Shown piece after piece: positions 10,701-21,862 of a DNA stretch of 64,000 nucleotides. The translations under genes and the position numbers were made by a program. Origin of the DNA: Paracamarosporium sp. OC-R06-R3 (taxonomy: Eukaryota; Ascomycota; Dothideomycetes; Pleosporales; Didymosphaeriaceae); assembly GCA_019828545.1 (NCBI GenBank), contig JACVRA010000181.1, forward strand, positions 186,001-250,000, read 5' to 3'. Each line of letters begins with the position of its first letter. The stretch's first letter is position 1. The notes below the pieces were generated by a model. The model ran no database searches, was not told where the DNA came from, and saw nothing but the letters and a program-made list of their open reading frames with translations.

Positions 10701-11597
10701 CTGTAGGAAATGAGGATGTGAGAGGGAGAACAAGAGAAGAGAAGGGAAAGGGTATTGTGGTTTGAGCGTGGTGTTTTGGGTTGGGAATGAATGGAATTCT
10801 GAGGCGTTTTGGCGTGCGTGGCATTTGGTGTTTGGGATTTGCGATGAGGGAGGCAAGTAGTTGATTCAGACCTCACGACGGCGAGGACACGAGTATCCTC
10901 GACAGGCTATCTCCATACTAGACCGGAGCCACCAGACTCCTGAATATCTGAATATCAATCACACACATCACATATATCTCACCTGCATCTGCGTATCTCA
11001 GAAGCACAATATCGCTAGCATTAAAATATATACAGCAGGCCCAGCCTTGAGCCCGCAATTTTAGTTTTATCCCCGAATCCAGACAGAACCTCGCACAGAT
11101 TCTACCCAGACACCCGTTCTACCGACCCAAGCCAAGCCAAGCCCATCCAATCCGATCCATACAAGATAAAATACACAGACGAACCCAGCGCCTCGGAGGT
11201 CAGCCACCGTTCCAGGCGCGCATTCATGAGTTAGTTTTGAGAAGAGATTGCAGCGAGATAGCCGGCCGCGACGAGCAGCCGGCCGACGGAAACAAGACAA
11301 GACAAGACAGGACAAGACAAGACGTAACGACAAACAACGTGAAGAGACGAGGAAACCGCACTCTCCGCACAAACAAACAAACAAAGCCGAGAAAAGGCCG
11401 TCGAGCAAACCGCCCATTCCATTGCTGGCAACCGTGTATATCCGTCGCGAACGTAAAAACCGCTAACATGTGTTGAAGGAGGAAAGGGGGAGCAAAACTA
11501 CAGCACAGAGTGACGTAGAAGAGGACAAGGGAACAGAGAAAGCAAAACACAATCTTTTCAGAAAGGCGACGGGAGCCCGAGTTAACTGGCCCGGCGT
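10701..11597. other. Convergent intergenic region, KSH1 to AHC1-like gene
   Basis: No gene is supported. Bases about 11297-11325 hold a short array of GACAA pentamers (slippage repeat), followed by CAAACAAA runs near 11368. Probably 3' UTRs plus spacer. Confidence 0.45.
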
Positions 11598-13511
11598 CTA
11601 ATGCTTGCGACTTCCTTCTCCCTTGGCGAAGCAGCAGCTGTCCAGGCCCTGGCGAGACCCGGTGCGCTCCTGGACACCCTCGACATCGCTGGCGTCTTCG
11701 ACAACCACGTCGTCGTTCATGATGAAGTCCGGCTGGCTGTGCGCGTCGTCGGCGTCCTCATCGTCATCATCATCGTGGTCGGATACTAAACCCGGGTTAG
11801 ACTCAACTGCGTGAGGGCTGAGATCTACCGGGGAAAGTGGCATATGATGACCATGATCATGGGAAACGTGCGTGGTGGTAAAACTCAGCGGAAGGCGTGC
11901 GTGGCCGTTGGGGTGCCCCTTCTTGCTGCCTGGTCGGCCAGTTGAAGCCTTGCTTGCAGGCGCGGCGTTGGGGGCAGCGACCGGGAGGCGCGCCAGCTGG
12001 TTCGGCTTAGCATTAACGGGTGTCTGAAGGGCACTGTCGACGAGGTCGTCGTCCGAGGTTTCCATGACGTCCAAGTCTACCTTGGTGCGTGCGGTGTCAA
12101 CCAGTCCCTTGAGATCGCCATTGAAACCGCGCTGTTGCAGCAAAGCAGTCAGATGCGGTGTCGATGGCGATACGGTCATGTTCGAGTTGGCTGGTGACGT
12201 TGGCTTGACTGCAGCACGTGGCGTGTTGAAATCACGGTGCACTTCCTTGGCTAACTCGGGAGGGTTGGAGCGGACGAGCGGGTGAACGAATCCAGGGTTG
12301 GTGCTCACTGGGAAGCTGACTGCTGGTGTAGCGGCCGGGGTGGTCGTTGGCTCGGTGGCTGGAATTGGGTTTCCACCCTCACCAACATCCACTGGCACAC
12401 CACAAGCGATGGCGGCCGCATCGTGGCTCTTGAAGACCTGGTTGTGCTTGATCCTGCAGTGGTTCAGGAAACCTTGCGTGTTCGAGAAGTTGCTGTGCGC
12501 ACAGGCGGCACAGTACAACCGGACCCACTGGCCGTTGTCGGAGCGCTTGTGCAGCAGAGGATCTATCTTTGGTGCAGGCGCTGGATTTTCACCAAGAGCC
12601 GGGAGCTTCAACGTTCCAGTCGAAGTTCTCGACGTGCGCGCCTTGCCGGTTAAACCGAACTCGGCAAAGCTACCGCGCGTCGCTCGGCCTTCGCCCATAC
12701 CAAAGTAGCCGTGAGCCTGCTGCGCAAGAGCGCGTTCCGACATGGAGTCGAATTTCGCATCCGAGATCAACCACTTCGCGTAATGGCGAGTGTATGGACC
12801 ATCGGTGACTCCCCAAGGGGCGGCGTACTGGGGTTCCGTAAAACCAGATTGCGGCTGAAGAGCAGCTCCTGCGCCCATGCTTATGTTTTCCGAGGGTCCA
12901 TCGGTGCCTGGGAAAGGGATCATCGAACAACGCCTCAACTGCTCCAGCGACACCTGGCACTTTGCCAGCTCCTGCTCGATCAGGCGCAGCTCGTTGTGCT
13001 TGAGCAGGATCTCGTAGTTGATTTGCGCCTCGATCGACTGCTGCAGGGCCGTCAAGCTGGAGGCCATGGTGGGAGCGGGGTTGTCAGCAGGGGAAGCCTC
13101 GATTTTGACGGTTGGTTTTTGGGCCTTGGCCACCTTGCTCTTACTCGCGCCTTCTCTTTTTGACGGCTGTGCCTTCGGTCGCGCGTCCAAAACCTCTGCG
13201 GTCGCAAGGTTTGGGCCTTCCTGGAATTCCTTTGGCGACTCAACTACGGCTCCTTCGGTAAAGTTGGCACGGTCGACGTTTTCAGGGACCATGGCTGCTT
13301 GTCTGAGTTCGCCTTGAGCGTCCTTCCACTTCTTCACTGCATGCGCCGGTGCTGGTTCAGGGCTATCTGTCCTTTTCCGTTTGATCTGCTTTAGAAACGA
13401 AGGGATCTCAACGACAGGCATCGGTTTTGACTTGTGCAGGGCCGACTTCTCCATGATCTTGTCGGCAGGTGACTCGGAACTCCATGATGCGAGGCGGAAC
13501 ATGGACTGCAT
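11598..13511 (-). CDS. AHC1-like C2H2 zinc-finger protein (ADA histone acetyltransferase complex type)
   Basis: A single exon of 637 residues. A helical stretch at about 151-195 (SSLTALQQSIEAQINYEILL onward) should form a coiled coil. The defining block is a zinc finger of the Ahc1 type at about 329-375: VRLYCAACAHSNFSN, with Cys334, Cys337, His351 and His356, followed by HNQVFKSHDAAAIACGVP. Known role of the yeast protein: a structural subunit of the ADA form of the Gcn5 acetyltransferase complex in the nucleus; related zinc fingers also occur in YEATS-type proteins. Residues about 380-600 are Pro/Ser/Ala-rich and probably disordered. A run of acidic residues (DHDDDDDEDADD) lies near the C-terminus. 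The N-terminal FLKQIKRKR is a likely nuclear signal. The family call rests on the zinc finger only. Confidence 0.75.
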   Translation of the reverse strand: MQSMFRLASWSSESPADKIMEKSALHKSKPMPVVEIPSFLKQIKRKRTDSPEPAPAHAVKKWKDAQGELRQAAMVPENVDRANFTEGAVVESPKEFQEGPNLATAEVLDARPKAQPSKREGASKSKVAKAQKPTVKIEASPADNPAPTMASSLTALQQSIEAQINYEILLKHNELRLIEQELAKCQVSLEQLRRCSMIPFPGTDGPSENISMGAGAALQPQSGFTEPQYAAPWGVTDGPYTRHYAKWLISDAKFDSMSERALAQQAHGYFGMGEGRATRGSFAEFGLTGKARTSRTSTGTLKLPALGENPAPAPKIDPLLHKRSDNGQWVRLYCAACAHSNFSNTQGFLNHCRIKHNQVFKSHDAAAIACGVPVDVGEGGNPIPATEPTTTPAATPAVSFPVSTNPGFVHPLVRSNPPELAKEVHRDFNTPRAAVKPTSPANSNMTVSPSTPHLTALLQQRGFNGDLKGLVDTARTKVDLDVMETSDDDLVDSALQTPVNAKPNQLARLPVAAPNAAPASKASTGRPGSKKGHPNGHARLPLSFTTTHVSHDHGHHMPLSPVDLSPHAVESNPGLVSDHDDDDDEDADDAHSQPDFIMNDDVVVEDASDVEGVQERTGSRQGLDSCCFAKGEGSRKH

Positions 13512-15059
13512 TGTGATGGAAGTGGAAGACTAGTACAAACAGCGCTCATCTGTCGTGGCAAAGGCGCAGCGCATCCGAGTACAGGAGGTGATGCGCCGCG
13601 GAATGACGTCGCAGGCGGAGCGTGAGCTGAGCAGAAAGCGCAGCAAGAATTACAACGCGAAAAATACAAAAATTACAACGTATAAGGCGTGTAACAGGTG
13701 CGCGAAGGAGTGAAAGAAAGGAAGGCTAGGGTGGTGACGTGTTGGGAGGAGTGCAAGGTGTCTGCGAAGATGGGCCGAGCGGCGCCAGTGACGGAAAGTA
13801 CAGGCGCAAGCGGGCAAAATACAAGATGCAGAGTCGCGAGCACAAAATAGACGGCTGCGCAGCAGAGTGCAACGCAAAAAAGACCGCGTCTTTGTGTGGT
13901 GGTGGGGGAGGGAAAGGTGGTGGGAGGGTGGTGAGTTGGTGATGTTGCGAGAAGGCAGCGACGACGGGCGGGAGTTGGGGGAGTCGCACCTTCCAGCAAC
14001 GCTATGACACCCAAGTCCATGGGGCAGCGGCGACCGGCGCTAATCTAAATGCGCTCCACAAATCTCGCCAGCCCAGCTGCCAGTCTCCCCTATTGGCCTC
14101 TGCCGACGAGGCCCACTGGGCGTGTTGCGCTCCATGTTTATGCCCTCAGTCTTCTGGAAAGGCGACGGAATGCAGCTCGGCACAAGCAGAGCAGAGCAAC
14201 CCGTCGAGCGCCCTCGTTGCTCGCCTGCCGCTGTGTTCGACTGTGCGACGGAGCGACGCGCACAGAGGCACCCCTCACCGGCGCGGATGCAGCGTCATAA
14301 GTGGACCGCGCCCAGGCAATAGCTCGCGGCTCGCCCCAACTCTAACCCCAGCGCCGCCCTCGACCACGACAGCGCACGACGTCTCACGACCAAGTGTCAT
14401 GCTGGCGCGGCCTTTGTTGCAGCGGCATCCCTTGGACGATCCCCAGCGGCGCATACCAAACGCTTCCAGGGCGACGTATCACCTTGACGACACCCATGTT
14501 GCACCACCGCCTCCAAGCCGGTCCTCGGCTCCGCTAGGCCCACGCAAGCCACACGCCGCCTGAAACATCGCGAATCTCAACACCATGCTGCAATCGCTTG
14601 TTATCGTGTCTCGGCACGTGACGCCCCTCGCCCCCAGGTGGCGGGCGAACGGCCTAGACGCGCACCCTGACTCATCGAGTCAACCCCATGGCCATTTGGA
14701 ATGCCAGAACACGTTGAGAGAATTGTTATAGGAGCGATCCGCAAGCCCGGCATGGGGAGAGTCACCGAGCCAAGACTAATGCCATTTGGAATATCAAAAT
14801 GTATTGAGAGGATTATAGGAGCGATCCGCGAAAGCGACATGGGGAGAGTCATAGTCATCCGTCTCCGATGCTGCCGAGGAAACAAGGCCCACGCTTCCGA
14901 AACCTTCCGAATCCCAAGCCCCAACACCACGAACGCCTCCAACATGCATGCCTATGCCAAGAATTTCCCTTTGCGTCAAATTGGAAAACTAAAAAAGTCG
15001 TGCTTACACCCCCATATATCATATATACATGTAAACTTCTCCTAGTATCGTTTCGCCGT
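13512..15059. other. Intergenic region, AHC1-like gene to protoglobin 3' end
   Basis: 1.5 kb without a supported gene. 13700-14560 is GC-rich and gives long but motif-free open frames on both strands, as expected of composition and not coding. It holds the 5' region of the AHC1-like gene. A 90-base tandem duplication at 14691-14861 is listed separately. Confidence 0.5.
14691..14861. repeat. Two-copy 90-bp tandem duplication
   Basis: GCCATTTGGAAT begins at 14691 and again at 14781. The copies share TATAGGAGCGATCCGC and CATGGGGAGAGTCA in the same order, so the period is 90 bases. They differ by substitutions and small gaps, so the duplication is not recent. Confidence 0.8.
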
Positions 15060-16135
15060 CTATGCGCTCCCTGCCACGGGGCGCGGAATCGCACTCAGTG
15101 CTATCGTCGGCGGTGCTACCGATGGGATGGGACTTGGTGAGGTTTGCCTCTCCGCATTTCCGGCGTCCGGTGCGCTGACACCGTTTGTCGTTGTCGTTGT
15201 CGTTGTCTCCTCGCTCAGGCTCATGCGCTTGAACTGCGGACTCAGCGGACTCTTGGGCTTAGCACGTGGGCAACTCGCCACGGGCGTCGCCAAGTTCTTA
15301 AACGGACACGACCCGGTCGCCATGTCAGCGTCTTCAATCTCGCTCTCGCTGTCACTCCCGTTGCGCAGTATCTTCTTGCCGTGGAGGTAGCCTTCGGGCT
15401 CGATTTCCGGAACCAGACGGTCTTCGGTGAATTCATCTCCGTCGCGCACATACCACTTTGCGAAGAGGTCGTTCTGGATCCAGATGACCTTGGACAACGC
15501 CTTAACGAGGCCAATCTTGCGATCCATCTTGAGTCGCGGGTGCGAGAGGATCGCTTCGGTGAGGACGTCTTGGATGAAGGACAGCGTGACGCCGATATGC
15601 ACGTATTCCACGTGCAGAGGGTGTGCGCGTCCCTGTCCGACGTGCATCATGCCGACCTTGTCGAGATACTCCCAGTACTCCCTGTGCATAGTCAGCATCT
15701 GCATTGGTATATTGTGGTCTGTTAAGGCTTACATCTTGCTCGGATCGCTGCACAGCTTCAACAGGTACGCCCGCAGGAACATCTTCCGGTGCAGGATCTG
15801 CGGCGAGCTCTCGCTAAGGTTCATGTCGACGGGGCCTTCATATGATGTAGATCTCGTCTCGAATGCGCGTGCTGTGATGTCGTATTGCAGGAGCTTCTTG
15901 TACACGATGTTGACGAGCGCGGGAATGAGCGCTTTGATGTACTTTGCGCCGGAGACGAGGGCTTCGATGTCGCCTGCGCGTGTTAGCTTTCTCGCTGGAG
16001 TGACTGCAGTTGCAGACATGACATACGCGTGCTGAAGTCCAGGAACGAGTGCAAGTATCGTATCCTCGTCTCGAGATCGGTATACAACTCCCTCCTGTCG
16101 AAGTGCATCATCGGGCGGCGGTAAAACTGAGCCAT
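15060..16135 (-). CDS. Protoglobin-domain (globin-sensor fold) protein
   Basis: Three exons (16135-16027, 15973-15733, 15681-15060) joined across 53- and 51-base introns give 323 residues. All junctions keep phase and rebuild conserved text: FLDFSTRDIEAL at the first and CSDPSKMEYWEYLDKVGMMH at the second. The domain spans about residues 15-205: GAKYIKALIPALVNIVYKKL, SSPQILHRKMFLRAYLLKLC, the histidine-containing GMMHVGQGRAHPLHVEYVH and IQNDLFAKWYV. Known: protoglobins bind haem and diatomic gases; fungal members are single-domain, cytosolic and of unproven function. His in GMMH is the natural proximal-haem candidate. The last 110 residues are low-complexity with a cysteine motif (CPFKNLATPVASCP) and a Thr run. 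Start chosen as the ATG at MAQFYRRPMMHFDRREL. Confidence 0.88.
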
Positions 16136-16947
16136 ATTGTCTCTTCCACGTATCGTAAATCCTCGTAAAGTTTTTTTCGTAGTCGTCTCGCGGATAGGCG
16201 TAGCGTTCAAATCAACGTTGTTTCTTTGCTTCTTCCTTTGCGTGCAAATCCAATGCAACACAACACGCTATATATGTATGCTATGACAGCGCAGTACAGT
16301 ACAGTAGTCTACCAGCACAACACAATGCAGCAATGCAAACAACAACCATGCCCAATCCGCGCAGCCCTTAAGAACCCCTCATCCGCGCATCCGCGCTCCC
16401 ACACCCATCCATCGACAGCCCTTCGACAATGGTCCGTCGTAGGACGAGCATGGCGTGACCCTCACCACCACCGTCGTACCACCGCCCGCCGCGCCGCTTA
16501 CCCCTGCGCGGGCTAGCGCCCCGTTCTAGACCGCCTGATTGGCCGCCGCCCGCGCGCGGCGAGCGACGCTGCGATCTGCGCTGCGAAGTTGGGCGGTTTG
16601 CCTGCGCGTGTCACACCATGGCGGTGGGACGCGGTGCATGGCTGAGGCGTGCGGGCGCATGCAGATAGGGTTGTAAGGAGGATGAGATGAGATGGGTGTG
16701 GGCGAGAGTACGGTATGGGATGAGCATGGGGTTAGCTGGTTTGAGGTTGATGCGCGATTAGAGTGGTGGTGTTTGTATGGTGGGTAGAGGTGGTGGTGGT
16801 GGTGTCGATGTGGTGGTGCAAGGCTAAGCTCGTGTCAAATGTGTAGTGAGGGTTAAGCTCATGTCAAATGTCAAAGGTTTTGCTGGGAGGCTGGGTTCAC
16901 GTCAAGATCGCTGTGCTGCCGCGCGTGTGTTTGGTATGCAGCCTTGT

Positions 16948-16971
16948 GGGTGGGTGGGTAGGTGGGTCGGG
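16948..16971 (+). other. G-quadruplex-forming motif
   Basis: Five GGG runs and one GG are separated by one- or two-base loops (GGGTGGGTGGGTAGGTGGG, then TCGGG). This fits the classic intramolecular G4 rule. Further GGGTGG runs follow at 16999-17040. It lies about 0.8 kb upstream of the protoglobin start codon; a regulatory role is only a possibility. Confidence 0.6.
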
Positions 16972-17768
16972 CGAGGATACCTTGGTGAGGGTACCTGGGT
17001 GGTGGGTGGGTTAGGCGGTGGGTAAGGTTTGGGTGGGTTGATGGAGAGAGTGAGTTGCGAAGATTGGTATCACGCGGGTGTTGCTGCTATACGGACAGCG
17101 CAATATGTGTATATTGTTGTTGCTTTTCTTGTCTTGTTTGACTCGGTGGTTAGGCGAAGTCGGGCCGTTCGAGGGCTGTTGCTTGTGAGGCTGGTATCAC
17201 TTAGGAGCTGTCTTATCTGGAGGTGAACGATAACGTATCTTGAAACACCATGACTACTTCGGATTCACAGCGAAAACGTGAGATCGATCCTTTTGCCTGG
17301 ATAAGCAAATATAATCCCCCTGGATATACCGACCTCTGTTGCTTCGTAGCATGCATGGTGACGATTTCTCGGTACTACTTCAGCATCCGAACTTGACTCT
17401 GGTAAACCCAACAATACTATGATGATGTCATTCAATGAAAGGCTGAACGAGGTTTCACGAACAACAGTACATCAAATCAGCTGAAGTCAATTTAATGGTT
17501 TCGTGGACATGCCGGACAATGTTTCAAGGTCGAACTCCGGTCTTCTCACCTTCTGTAGTGGTGCCAGATCCTCAACCAGGCTGTTAATGTGATGGATCAC
17601 TTATATGATCACGCAGATGTGGTGTCACAGGAGGATCGCCGGAGATATGCTTAGGAACTAGTGTGTTGTATATGCCATCGAGTATGTGTGGCCCAGGTAG
17701 GTGGCCATGCACCATCGCAGATCATGTGCCCATGGTCCTTGCCACATGTGGCGTAACAGAGATTTTAC

Positions 17769-17846
17769 TGATACCGTTTGAGCCAAGCACCTACCGTAGA
17801 CTTTTGTTGATACCGTTCGAGCTGAGCACCTATCACTACCTACCCA
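17769..17846. repeat. Degenerate 39-bp tandem repeat, two copies
   Basis: TGATACCGTTTGAGCCAAG at 17769 and TGATACCGTTCGAGCTGAG at 17808 start two units, both continuing GCACCTA. Most of the visible differences are transitions. Confidence 0.6.
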
Positions 17847-18360
17847 TCGTCATAATATCCCTCTTCTACGCTCCTTTCTATTTTCCGATTAGCTCTCAAC
17901 CTCCCCTGGCTAAGCGGTATCAACAAAAACCTACGGGAGAGCCAATAGGAGGTGTAAACCTTTAGACTTAGTAAATATCTGTGTGGTTTAAGGGCGCCCA
18001 ATTAAGCCATATTAGCCGTAACCGACTCTTGGCACTCACTTACTTCTATGTGGAGCCTTGATAGTACCTTACGCATAGTCAATTCGACATTCTTTCAACC
18101 AAATCAACGTCTCTTACACTCAAGTCTATAATACTTACCTCAAGGGGCAGCTACATACCTTCCCAACACGGGTAAGGGCTAGGAGTAATACTGGGATTAA
18201 ACCTTTAGCGCATTACTTTGTTCACTTCCTGGTATCTTAGCCAATTTTCGCCATACTCTCAAATTCTTTTCATCCTGTTCTGGGCCTAGATTAAGGCTTC
18301 ACAAAAAGTGTAAATTCTTAGACATGGATAAGAAATTGTGACGGTTGGAGCGTGGCAGGT

Positions 18361-18402
18361 GCACCTGCCTGAGCAGCAGGAGCACCCGCCTGGGCAGCAG
18401 GA
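18361..18402. repeat. 21-bp tandem repeat, two copies
   Basis: Units 18361-18381 and 18382-18402 differ at two positions only, one C/T and one G/A, in the frame GCACC(T/C)GCCTG(A/G)GCAGCAGGA. Both differences are transitions. Confidence 0.7.
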
Positions 18403-19205
18403 GTACGTCATAGAGGTTGTTTATATAGCTTCCGTAGCGTAGCTACTCAAGAACAACGATTACCTCAACTTTGAACTCACCGCTACAAGCGCTTTTCCAC
18501 CGTTACAGAAATAGTGAAATTACAAGCTATAATATCCTAAGAAGCTGCCTACTAAGGGGCGACCGGCTCACATGGAATAGGTTGAACTGCCTATCATAGC
18601 GGCCAATCCTTCTATTACGACAGCTGGGGAGGTTCCCTCCGGGTTGGGGTTGTATCAAGGATAGGTAATAACCCTCTCATCTCGTGCGTCAGATGGCCAA
18701 ACCCTGTCTAGTGTCAAGTAGCCAAATTCCCACTAGTGTGAAACTCTATTGGGTCGAGGGCACTTTATGTGACTGGCAGATGCGGCTTTCTTGGAGTGTT
18801 GTGTTGGTCTATGCTGCTTTCGTGACGGGCATGAGCGCTTCGCAACGACCAGGGAGGACATTGACGAGTCGCTGAAGTGTCGTACACGTAATATCCTGTC
18901 CTTACTAGAATACGAAATCCTCTGTATTCTCATTCATAAATGATTCGAGTGTAACGCACTAACGCCTACAATACCTTTTACCTCTTTAAAGACGCCGAAC
19001 TGTATGAAAAACCCAGAAACTGAATGGAATGATGCAGCATTAATCATATTTCTCCTGTGTTGGCTCGCTGCTTGATCTCTTCTCTATTATTTGAGATAAA
19101 TAAGTAGTCCTCATGGCAAGCTTGATCATGTAAGGGCCATGTCCATGCATATATAAGACAGGCAAGGCTTTTTGATTGCGTGGTATCGATGCTTCATTGC
19201 TATTT

Positions 19206-20983
19206 TTATCGAACTATACTGTTGATATAAGCAACCCCTTCCTTTCGATCGTCGTCCTCCTCGATATAGCTCTTGTCGGCCCGAAACACAAAGTTCGATA
19301 CATTTTTGCTGTATTGTGGCCAAGCTGGTATATCGGATACTGTAGTGATCATACGTTAATTTTTCAACGACAAAGAAGTATTCGGAATCATCCGATTGAA
19401 TTTACGTACCGCCATGCCCATTAGGGTCCAAGTCGTATGCAAACGACGTCCACATCCTCCCTACCAGGTGGGACAGCTCGATATTCTCAGTGCTGTTCCC
19501 CAGTGGGGTAATGGTCTGTTCTGAATTCCCGAAGACAAAGGGAATCTACATCTGTTGTCAGACAGAATTTCTATACTTGATAATGAGGAACATACCTCTG
19601 AGAAATGGTTTATCCCAATGGTTGTCGGGGTGTTGTTGAACTTCGGCGCATCCCATCGATACGAGTATACATTATCAACGTAATTGCTCATACTCTGCAC
19701 CAACAGCCTCCTTGGAGCAAACATTGTCAAATCCGTCGCAATGCTCGTGTATCGTTTGTACTGCAATCCGTACTGGGGCCAAGTTCGGTTGCCCCAGCCA
19801 TACGGCGCGCCAACCGTAGGATCATTCGGATACAGTTCGAGCAGCCTTTCAGCTTCTTCTGTATCCACGTTCCAGCGCTTCGACGTGATGAGCTGTTCAA
19901 TAGCTTGTTCGTCTGTGTTCACTCCATTTACGCCGAAACCCTCATCTGTGTTGGTGCCCACGATAATCGGAATCTTGGCGAACTTGCCCTGCGTCAGAGA
20001 CTGTTGACCATATCTTGGGACAAAAGAGCCGTCAATGACATGGAACCATTCTAAACCAAGATACCCACACGGAGCTATCGTCTCGTACGGTACGTCGCGC
20101 ATGCACTGCAAAGTGTCGTTGGAGCCAGCGCATCCGACCGACTCAGTCAGGTTGTCGTACATATGCTGGTACCAATCCGTGCCGTTCAAGGGTGGTCCAA
20201 CGGCACCACCGCTCTCGAGGATGGCTGCGCGGAAGAGACCCTCGGAATCGCCATCGTAAGCGTTAATCTGGTCTCCGACGGAGTATGCGCCTGCTGACTC
20301 GCCCCAGATGGTGACCTTGGTGGGATCGCCTCCGAAAGCAGAGATGTGCTTATTTACCCATTTGAGCGCGAGACGCTGGTCGCGTAGGCCGAGGTTTTGG
20401 TTTCCGGTTTCCTCGACTTCTTTGCCGTATATGAAGCCGAAGGCTGCCATGCGGTAATTGATTGATATTCCGATGACGGGCTTGTTGTTCAGTGCTGACT
20501 GATGGACGATGTAACTTAAATTATATCTGCGAGCGTGAGACATCTTCCTTGCTTGAAATAGAAAGGGACACACCTAGGATCACTCGTAGAACCTTGTTGC
20601 CACCCACCGCCGTATATCCATAGCAATACTGGTAAACTTCCATTGCTCTCTTTGACTCTCGGCTTGATAATGTTCAGATGAAGGCAGTCCTCGCCCAATG
20701 TAGTCCATCCTCCAGAAACGAGCGTGTTCGTGTCCGATCCGTAACCCGTGCAATCAACACCATATTGCGTCGCATTGAAATGTGTCGATGGAGCATCTTT
20801 GCTCAATTTCGCTGGCGTAAAGCGTTCCGGCTTCGGCGCATACTTGATACCGAGAAAGACATCCTGATCGAAAGTTGGCAGGTGGCGACCGTGGAAAATA
20901 CCAGCTTTCGAATGCACAACGGGAGTTTGCGAAGCTGAAGATGTGGCGAAGAGACACGTTGCGAACAATGAAGAGAACCGCAT
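19206..20983 (-). CDS. Secreted type-B carboxylesterase 1
   Basis: Four exons (20983-20574, 20526-19596, 19545-19410, 19339-19206) across introns of 47, 50 and 70 bases give 536 residues, normal for the carboxylesterase/cholinesterase family. The N-terminus (MRFSSLFATCLFATSSAS) is a signal peptide, so it should be secreted. Oxyanion motif YGGGW at 124-128; nucleophile elbow GESAG with Ser214; Glu332 in NTDEG; His444 in GINHFSE. The full triad is present. Exons 3 and 4 restore the expected IPFVFGNSEQ and WPQYSKNVSNFVF blocks, including the end REGVAYIN-like text, which supports the splicing. An ATG ten codons upstream (21013) is possible but would spoil the signal peptide. Substrate unknown. 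It diverges from a second carboxylesterase gene. Confidence 0.9.
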
Positions 20984-21862
20984 CCTGCCAATTGCTCCTT
21001 CGATATGAGCCACAACGCGAATTGGGGTTTGACCGCGCGACTACATATTTATGCTACTGGCTTTCTCCAGATCGTCCTCGGAGTTGAGCGTCGGCGTGTA
21101 TGGTAGCGCACGCGTTGCAAAATCCACCAATGACCGGAAAATTTGCGGATAAGTACCCCATGGGGCGCGTGGAGCCTTAGAGTGTAAGCAACAGTGATCT
21201 AGATATAGAGGAAGTTTCTCCTGAGAAAGAGCTTCCGAAAAGATTTTATCTCGCATTGATCGTCTTTGCAGAATCTCCAAGCAATTAGATAGAGATGGTC
21301 GTAGCATGGTTTGGTCGTGGTTGTTCCCTATTGACGCGAGTAGCTTCAGCCCCACTTTTTCCCCGCAAATGAGATCTTGAAGGTCATGGTTTTAAAACTA
21401 TGTTGGCTTTTGGTTCAATTCGTAATGGCCGAGGTTCACAAGTGATAGCTTCATGGAATTTTCTTTCTTGTGACCGAGGTCAGCGGCATAACAAGAAAAT
21501 ATAAGACAGACTGGCGCGCTAGGGATTGAGTGGAGCATTTATTTGCGAAACGAGGAGTGGTACATGGCATGGTCGAAAGTATGAGCTAAGAATCCGTGTT
21601 AAAGGGAAAGACAATCCGGTTGCCTAGATAACGAAAGTAAGCATTGCCATGTATGCTTGATCCACAGTACGCACAGACTGTCCAATCTCCTAATCCTCGT
21701 AAATTACCAAAAACGGCTAGTCCGGAGCTACGCGGTGGAAGCATGGAACGAACAGAAATAAATGCATTGTCTCCTCGAAGTAGATTTTAGGAGGCTTGCA
21801 TCCGTATATAATGTTGCATTGGTTCAATTCCACCGTTCAGGATCGACCCCTCCAAGAAAAAA
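20984..21862. promoter_or_regulatory. Divergent promoter region of the two carboxylesterases
   Basis: 879 bases between outward-facing start codons. An ATAAATA box lies on the minus strand at 21046-21052, about 65 bases before carboxylesterase 1. A TATATA box lies on the plus strand at 21805-21810, about 55 bases before carboxylesterase 2. Shared control is inferred from arrangement and not shown. Confidence 0.55.

Larger units (their letters stand above)
16136..19205. other. 3 kb gene-free region with G-rich and degenerate repeats
   Basis: No coding region is supported. 16500-17040 is G/T-rich on the plus strand with GGT runs (near 16790-16803) and a G-quadruplex motif. 17200-19000 is moderately AT-rich and stop-dense, with two short tandem repeats given separately; it looks like decayed repetitive DNA. 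It would include the protoglobin promoter at its left end. Confidence 0.5.

Noticed and set aside
11290..11330. GACAA repeats as a possible CRISPR-like or structural array
   Set aside because: A simple slippage microsatellite without spacers; CRISPR is not expected in a nuclear fungal genome.
14093..14563. 156-codon plus-strand open frame
   Set aside because: GC-rich, low-complexity translation with no motif, overlapping long open frames on other frames; composition explains it.
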